Assembly (NCBI RefSeq): GCF_010500245.1
Contig: NZ_JAAGOX010000043.1
Location: 62,001-126,000 of the forward strand
Direction: 5' to 3'
From: Ruegeria sp. PrR005
Lineage (GTDB): Bacteria > Pseudomonadota > Alphaproteobacteria > Rhodobacterales > Rhodobacteraceae
Length of the DNA: 64,000 nt
Shown here: piece by piece, positions 59,888 to 64,000 of the stretch
How positions within the stretch are numbered: position 1 is the first letter of the stretch
Layout of the letters: each line of letters begins with the position of its first letter
The notes under the pieces: generated by a model
What the model was told of the DNA's origin: nothing
What the model saw: the letters and a program-made list of their open reading frames with translations, nothing else
Database searches by the model: none
Program-made: the position numbers and the translations under genes

Positions 59888-62287
59888 TCAGAACGGCACG
59901 TCATCCTTTGCAGAGAGGAAGCGAGCCACGACCTTTTTCAGGCCGGCCTTGTCGAAATCGACTTCGACCTTGTCGCCTTCGATGCCGATTACCTTGCCAT
60001 AGCCGAATTTCTGGTGAAACACGCGTTCCCCCAGAACAAAACTGGCAACCGCGTCGAGATCGATGACCGTATGTCTGGTCTCACGCGGCTGCGACAGGCC
60101 ATATTGCCCTTGCCGTGCCTGTAACCGCTTCCATCCCGGAGAGTTATAGCCATCGGCCGCTGCGGCGCGGCTCTCGATGCCCTGAGATGAGGCTATGTTG
60201 CCTCCATAGAGGCCCGGTGGCGTCAGCACTTCGACATGATCCTCGGGCAGTTCGTCGATGAACCGCGAAGGCAACGCGTTCTGCCATTGGCCGAACACCC
60301 GCCGGTTGGCGGCAAAGGAGATGGTACAGACCTCTTCGGCGCGGGTGATGCCCACATAGGCCAGCCGCCGCTCCTCTTCGAGCCCCTTGAGGCCGCTTTC
60401 ATCCATCGAACGCTGCGAAGGGAACAGCCCGTCCTCCCATCCCGGCAGGAAGACGGCGGGAAACTCCAGCCCCTTGGCCGCGTGCAGCGTCATGATCGAG
60501 ACCTTGGCGCCATCGCTGTCCTTCTCATTGTCCATGACAAGGCTGACATGTTCCAGAAACCCTTGCAGGTTCTCGAAATTGTCGAGCTGGTTTACCAGTT
60601 CCTTGAGGTTTTCCAGCCGCCCCGGCGCCTCGGGCGTCTTGTCGTTCTGCCACATGGCGGTATAGCCGGATTCGTCCAGGATGATCTGCGCCAGCTCGAT
60701 ATGCGACACTTCGGGCGCAGCGAATTGCATCGGTGCGGCGCCGTCCTCAATCACCGAGTCGTCGTCGATCTCGATCCGGGGTCCGCGCGTCAGTGCGGCC
60801 CAGCGGGCCAGCCCGTCTGTCAACTCGCCCAGCGCCTTGCCACCCTTGCCCTTGATCAGGCCGTTCTCCACCGCGATCCGGGCGCCTTCGACCAGCGACA
60901 CCCCGTTTTCGCGCGCGACGGCACGAATGGCCTGTTGTGCCTTGTCGCCAAGGCCGCGTTTGGGGGTATTCACGATCCGCTCAAAGGCCAGATCGTCCTC
61001 GGGGCTGGTGACCAGCCGGAAATAGGCCATGGCATCGCGGATCTCCATCCGCTCATAAAAGCGCGGGCCGCCGATCACCTTGTAAGGCAGGCCGATGGTC
61101 AGGAACCGGTCCTCGAACGCGCGCATCTGATGCGCCGCGCGCACCAGAATCGCCATTTCATCTAGCGAGATCGGCCGCACGCCCCGCGTGCCGCCCTGCA
61201 TTGCCTCGATCTCTTCACCGATCCAGCGGGCCTCTTCCTCGCCATCCCAATGGCCGATCAGGCGGACCTTTTCGCCCTCTTGCGCATCGGTCCACAGCTC
61301 CTTGCCCAACCGCCCCTCGTTGCCACGAATGACGTTGGACGCCGCTGCTAGGATATGCGGGGTCGAGCGGTAATTCTGTTCCAGCCGCACCACATGAGCG
61401 CCGGGAAAATCCTTTTCGAACCGCAGGATATTGCCCACCTCGGCGCCGCGCCAGCCATAGATCGACTGATCGTCATCGCCGACACAGCAGATGTTGCGAT
61501 GCCCGCCCGCCAGCAGCCGCAGCCACAGATACTGGGCGATATTGGTATCCTGATACTCGTCCACCAGCACATAGCGGAACCAGCGCTGATATTGTGCCAG
61601 CACATCCGGATGGGTCTGGAAAATGGTCACCATATGCAGCAGCAGGTCGCCGAAATCGACCGCGTTCAACTCGCGCAGGCGGGTCTGGTACTGGGCATAC
61701 AGCTCGGGCCCGCGATGGTTATAGGCGCCGGCCTCGGCGGCGGGCAGCTTGTCGGGCGTCAGCGCCTTGTTCTTCCAGCCGTCGATGATGTTCGCCAACA
61801 GCCGCGCGGGCCAGCGTTTGTCGTCGATATTGGCGGCCTGCACCAGTTGCTTGAGCAGGCGCAGCTGGTCGTCGGTGTCGAGAATGGTGAAGTTCGATTT
61901 CAGATCGACCAGTTCCGCATGACGGCGCAGCAGCTTGACGCAGATCGAATGAAAGGTGCCCAGCCAGGGCATGCCCTCGGCGGGCTGGCCCAGCAGGCGG
62001 CCGACACGGTTCTTCATCTCGCGCGCGGCCTTGTTGGTGAAGGTCACGGCAAGGATCTCGTTGGGCCGGGCGCGGCCGGTCATCAGCAGATGCACGATGC
62101 GCGCGGTCAGCGCCTTGGTCTTGCCGGTGCCCGCGCCCGCCAGCATCAGGACAGGACCGTCCAGCCGCTCCACCGCCTCGCGCTGGGCCGGATTCAGGTC
62201 GTCAAGATAAGGGGTCGGCCGCGCCGCCATGGCCCGTGCCGACAATGATGCGCCTTCAAAGGCGTCCATTTCGTCGTAACTGCTCAT
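59888..62287 (-). CDS. uvrD: UvrD/PcrA-type DNA helicase II
   Basis: 799 residues of a superfamily 1A helicase. Walker A AGAGTGKTKALTARI (near residue 52), VTFTNKAAREMKNRV, DEYQDTNIAQ, GDDDQSIYGWRGAE, LEQNYRSTPHIL and VSIMTLHAAKGLEFPAVFLPG are the SF1 motifs. The C-terminus is a Tudor-like domain (FHQKFGYGKVIGIEGDKVEVDF) as in PcrA/UvrD. It works in nucleotide-excision and mismatch repair and removes proteins from DNA. An exact LexA box lies 42-56 bases upstream of the start. Confidence 0.95.
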   Translation of the reverse strand: MSSYDEMDAFEGASLSARAMAARPTPYLDDLNPAQREAVERLDGPVLMLAGAGTGKTKALTARIVHLLMTGRARPNEILAVTFTNKAAREMKNRVGRLLGQPAEGMPWLGTFHSICVKLLRRHAELVDLKSNFTILDTDDQLRLLKQLVQAANIDDKRWPARLLANIIDGWKNKALTPDKLPAAEAGAYNHRGPELYAQYQTRLRELNAVDFGDLLLHMVTIFQTHPDVLAQYQRWFRYVLVDEYQDTNIAQYLWLRLLAGGHRNICCVGDDDQSIYGWRGAEVGNILRFEKDFPGAHVVRLEQNYRSTPHILAAASNVIRGNEGRLGKELWTDAQEGEKVRLIGHWDGEEEARWIGEEIEAMQGGTRGVRPISLDEMAILVRAAHQMRAFEDRFLTIGLPYKVIGGPRFYERMEIRDAMAYFRLVTSPEDDLAFERIVNTPKRGLGDKAQQAIRAVARENGVSLVEGARIAVENGLIKGKGGKALGELTDGLARWAALTRGPRIEIDDDSVIEDGAAPMQFAAPEVSHIELAQIILDESGYTAMWQNDKTPEAPGRLENLKELVNQLDNFENLQGFLEHVSLVMDNEKDSDGAKVSIMTLHAAKGLEFPAVFLPGWEDGLFPSQRSMDESGLKGLEEERRLAYVGITRAEEVCTISFAANRRVFGQWQNALPSRFIDELPEDHVEVLTPPGLYGGNIASSQGIESRAAAADGYNSPGWKRLQARQGQYGLSQPRETRHTVIDLDAVASFVLGERVFHQKFGYGKVIGIEGDKVEVDFDKAGLKKVVARFLSAKDDVPF

Positions 62288-62328
62288 GGCACCAAACTAC
62301 TTCGGGCCCGCGCGAAATAAAAGAGGAC

Positions 62329-62343
62329 GTTCACGACTTGTTC
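62329..62343 (-). promoter_or_regulatory. LexA (SOS) box of uvrD
   Basis: GTTCACGACTTGTTC, an exact GTTC-N7-GTTC, 42-56 bases before the uvrD ATG and also within the divergent promoter region of the lactate-dehydrogenase-family gene. uvrD is a standard SOS gene, which supports the reading of the motif. Confidence 0.75.
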
Positions 62344-62457
62344 GCAAGTTCCCGAAAATTCCCGCAAACACAGTGCATTCGCTGCGTTGCAGAATTTTTT
62401 GTCAAGGATGCCCGGCAGGACTGGACAATTACGCAACGTCACAGGTTAATGCGCCGC

Positions 62458-63612
62458 ATGGATCTGCACAGCACTTATCCCGGCATCATGGATCTGAAGT
62501 GGCGCGCAAAGCGGCGCCTGCCCAAATTCGTTTGGGAGTATCTGGATAGCGGTACAGGAGTCGAGGCCACGAAGGCCCGCAATCGCGCGGCGCTGGATCA
62601 GGTCGGGTTCCTGCCATCAATCCTGCACGGTCCGCTTGAATACGATCTGGCAACCGAATTCTTGGGAACGCGATACAACCTTCCATTCGGGGTTGCTCCC
62701 GTTGGCATGTCCGGGCTGATCTGGCCGGACGCCGAGGGGCACCTGGCCCGCACGGCTGCGGCAGCCAATATTCCCTATTGCCTGTCCACGGTCGCCAGCC
62801 AAAGCCCCGAGGATCTTGCCCCGCATATCGGCCCGAAAGCCTGGTTCCAGCTATACCCGCCAAAAGACGAAGGTATTCGCAAGGACCTGCTGGATCGCGC
62901 GCGGGACGCGGGCTTTCAAACCTTGGTCCTGACCGTTGACGTTCCGGTCGCCTCGCGGCGCGAGCGGCAGATCCGGTCCGGTCTGACACAGCCCCCGAAA
63001 CTGACACCTCGCCTGCTGGCGCAGGTGGCACTGCGTCCCGCCTGGGCACTGGGCATGGCGTGGGCAGGAATGCCGCACATGCGAACTCTCGACAAGTACA
63101 CCCAAGGAATCGCCAACCTGCCGCCCACCGCCCATATCGGCTATATCCTGCGGACATCGCCGACAGCAGACTACGTGAAATGGCTGCGCGATCATTGGCA
63201 GGGTCCGTTCATCGTCAAGGGTGTGTCGCGGGCAGAAGACGCCGACAGGCTGGAGCGGCTGGGCGCCGATGCCATCTGGGTGTCGAATCACGCCGGGCGC
63301 CAGTTTGACGGCGCACCGGCGACGGTCGAAACCCTGCCCGAGATCCGCGACGCGACGCGCCTGCCGCTGGTCTTTGACAGTGGCGTCGAAGGCGGTCTCG
63401 ATATCTTGCGGGCATTGGCGCTTGGTGCCGATTTCGTCATGCTGGGGCGCGCGTTCCACTTTGGACTGGCCGCGCTTGGAGCGGCCGGACCTGAACATGT
63501 GATAGACGTCCTGCGCAAGGATATGGAAGCGAACATGGGGCAACTGGGCGCGCGTACGCTGCACGACCTGCCTCCGATCCGGGGGCTGCCGCCGCCCAGT
63601 ATCCAGATGTGA
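62458..63612 (+). CDS. lldD: FMN-dependent alpha-hydroxy-acid dehydrogenase (L-lactate dehydrogenase family)
   Basis: 384 residues from ATG 62458 (MDLHSTYPGIMDLKWRAKRRLP); an ATG three codons upstream is possible. The FMN barrel shows FVWEYLDSGTGVE, FGVAPVGMSGLIWPDAE, WFQLYPPKD, LTVDVPVASRRERQIRSG and the catalytic His/Arg motif VSNHAGRQFDG, ending DSGVEGGLDILRALALGADFVMLGR. It oxidises L-lactate or a similar 2-hydroxyacid. The position before a pyruvate carboxylase gene fits lactate use, but the exact substrate is not proven. Confidence 0.85.
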   Translation: MDLHSTYPGIMDLKWRAKRRLPKFVWEYLDSGTGVEATKARNRAALDQVGFLPSILHGPLEYDLATEFLGTRYNLPFGVAPVGMSGLIWPDAEGHLARTAAAANIPYCLSTVASQSPEDLAPHIGPKAWFQLYPPKDEGIRKDLLDRARDAGFQTLVLTVDVPVASRRERQIRSGLTQPPKLTPRLLAQVALRPAWALGMAWAGMPHMRTLDKYTQGIANLPPTAHIGYILRTSPTADYVKWLRDHWQGPFIVKGVSRAEDADRLERLGADAIWVSNHAGRQFDGAPATVETLPEIRDATRLPLVFDSGVEGGLDILRALALGADFVMLGRAFHFGLAALGAAGPEHVIDVLRKDMEANMGQLGARTLHDLPPIRGLPPPSIQM

Positions 63613-63739
63613 AAACAGAAAGCTCGAAAAGAGGCGGTTGCGAGCGGTAACATGCCGGTTCTACCCAGAACTACCAATTTTCATGCCGCTATTGTCCGCC
63701 TAAAACCCACGGCCAATTGACCAGACACCGGGACCCGCC

Positions 63740-64000
63740 ATGACCGAATTCAAGAAGATCCTCATCGCAAACCGGGGCGAAATCGCCATCCGGGTGATGC
63801 GCGCCGCCAACGAGATGGGCAAGAAGACGGTTGCCGTCTATGCCGAAGAGGACAAGCTGGGCCTGCACCGGTTCAAGGCCGACGAGGCCTATCGCATTGG
63901 CGAAGGCATGGGGCCGGTCGCGGCCTATCTCTCGATCCCCGAGATCATCCGGGTGGCCAAGGAATGTGGCGCCGACGCGATCCACCCGGGTTATGGCCTG
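63740..64000 (+). CDS. pyc: Pyruvate carboxylase, N-terminal part (3' end outside window)
   Basis: 87 residues visible from ATG 63740: [48 protein letters not shown] and a segment ending [12 protein letters not shown]. This is the biotin-carboxylase entry domain. The [16 protein letters not shown] and [14 protein letters not shown] blocks are typical of pyruvate carboxylase rather than acetyl- or propionyl-CoA carboxylase subunits. It makes oxaloacetate from pyruvate, the main anaplerotic route in this group. It begins 127 bases after the lactate-dehydrogenase-family gene. Confidence 0.88.
   Translation, partial: MTEFKKILIANRGEIAIRVMRAANEMGKKTVAVYAEEDKLGLHRFKADEAYRIGEGMGPVAAYLSIPEIIRVAKECGADAIHPGYGL

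Overview
The window is high-GC DNA from an alphaproteobacterium of the Rhodobacteraceae, probably a Roseobacter-group genus such as Ruegeria. The reasons are the alphaproteobacterial division and cell-wall (dcw) cluster order, tandem DUF2484 genes, a DUF1127 gene followed by CcsR-type sRNA hairpins, GTTC-N7-GTTC LexA boxes, and the general codon and GC character. The assignment comes from reading the sequence; no database search was possible. No rRNA, tRNA, CRISPR array or complete prophage was seen.

Layout, left to right. 1-5.1 kb: the end of a parvulin-type isomerase gene, a HupE/UreJ-like membrane protein and a fused indolepyruvate ferredoxin oxidoreductase. 5.3-11.2 kb: two divergent, translationally coupled operons around one palindrome. 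They encode OtnC- and OtnK-like enzymes, a metallo-beta-lactamase-fold lactonase, an ABM-fold protein, an isopropylmalate/tartrate-dehydrogenase-family enzyme, a Gfo/Idh/MocA oxidoreductase and a GntR/FCD regulator. Together they look like a four-carbon sugar-acid catabolic route of non-standard composition. 11.2-15.2 kb: a three-gene signalling system made of a NarL-type regulator, an exported molybdopterin-fold protein without cysteine, and a hybrid kinase with PAS, REC and Hpt domains. 15.4-21.9 kb: a probable small-molecule biosynthetic operon (thermostable-hemolysin-family protein, AMP-forming ligase, SDR, TauD-like oxygenase) behind an OmpR/QseC-type two-component system. The same 11-bp-period CTTAC direct repeat lies before both transcription units.

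21.9-58.7 kb: ClC channel, recN and bamD, then a large dcw cluster on the minus strand. In transcription order it is mraZ-rsmH-ftsL-ftsI-murE-murF-mraY, an insertion, murD, a second accessory block, ftsW-murG-murC, an APC permease with four small membrane proteins, murB-ddl-ftsQ-ftsA-ftsZ and lpxC. The insertion between mraY and murD (about 45.5-50.6 kb) holds a nucleoside deaminase, two GNAT acetyltransferases, a DUF2189 membrane protein, a lower-GC AbiJ/HEPN-like candidate defence gene and possible insertion-sequence end repeats. A diverged direct repeat of the murD promoter and start flanks part of it. The second block (40-44 kb) holds an HxlR/GST detoxification group, an EamA transporter and a flavoprotein. 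Control elements of the dcw cluster are visible: MraZ boxes, a LexA box, an intrinsic-terminator-like hairpin in the mraZ leader, and GANTC and DnaA-like sites before ftsZ.

59.1-59.8 kb: a DUF1127 (CcaF1-like) gene and six consecutive hairpins, each presenting a C/U-rich anti-Shine-Dalgarno loop and ending in a strong terminator. This is an expanded CcsR ('cuckoo' RNA) array. 59.9-64 kb: uvrD with an exact LexA box, an L-lactate-dehydrogenase-family gene and the start of a pyruvate carboxylase gene.
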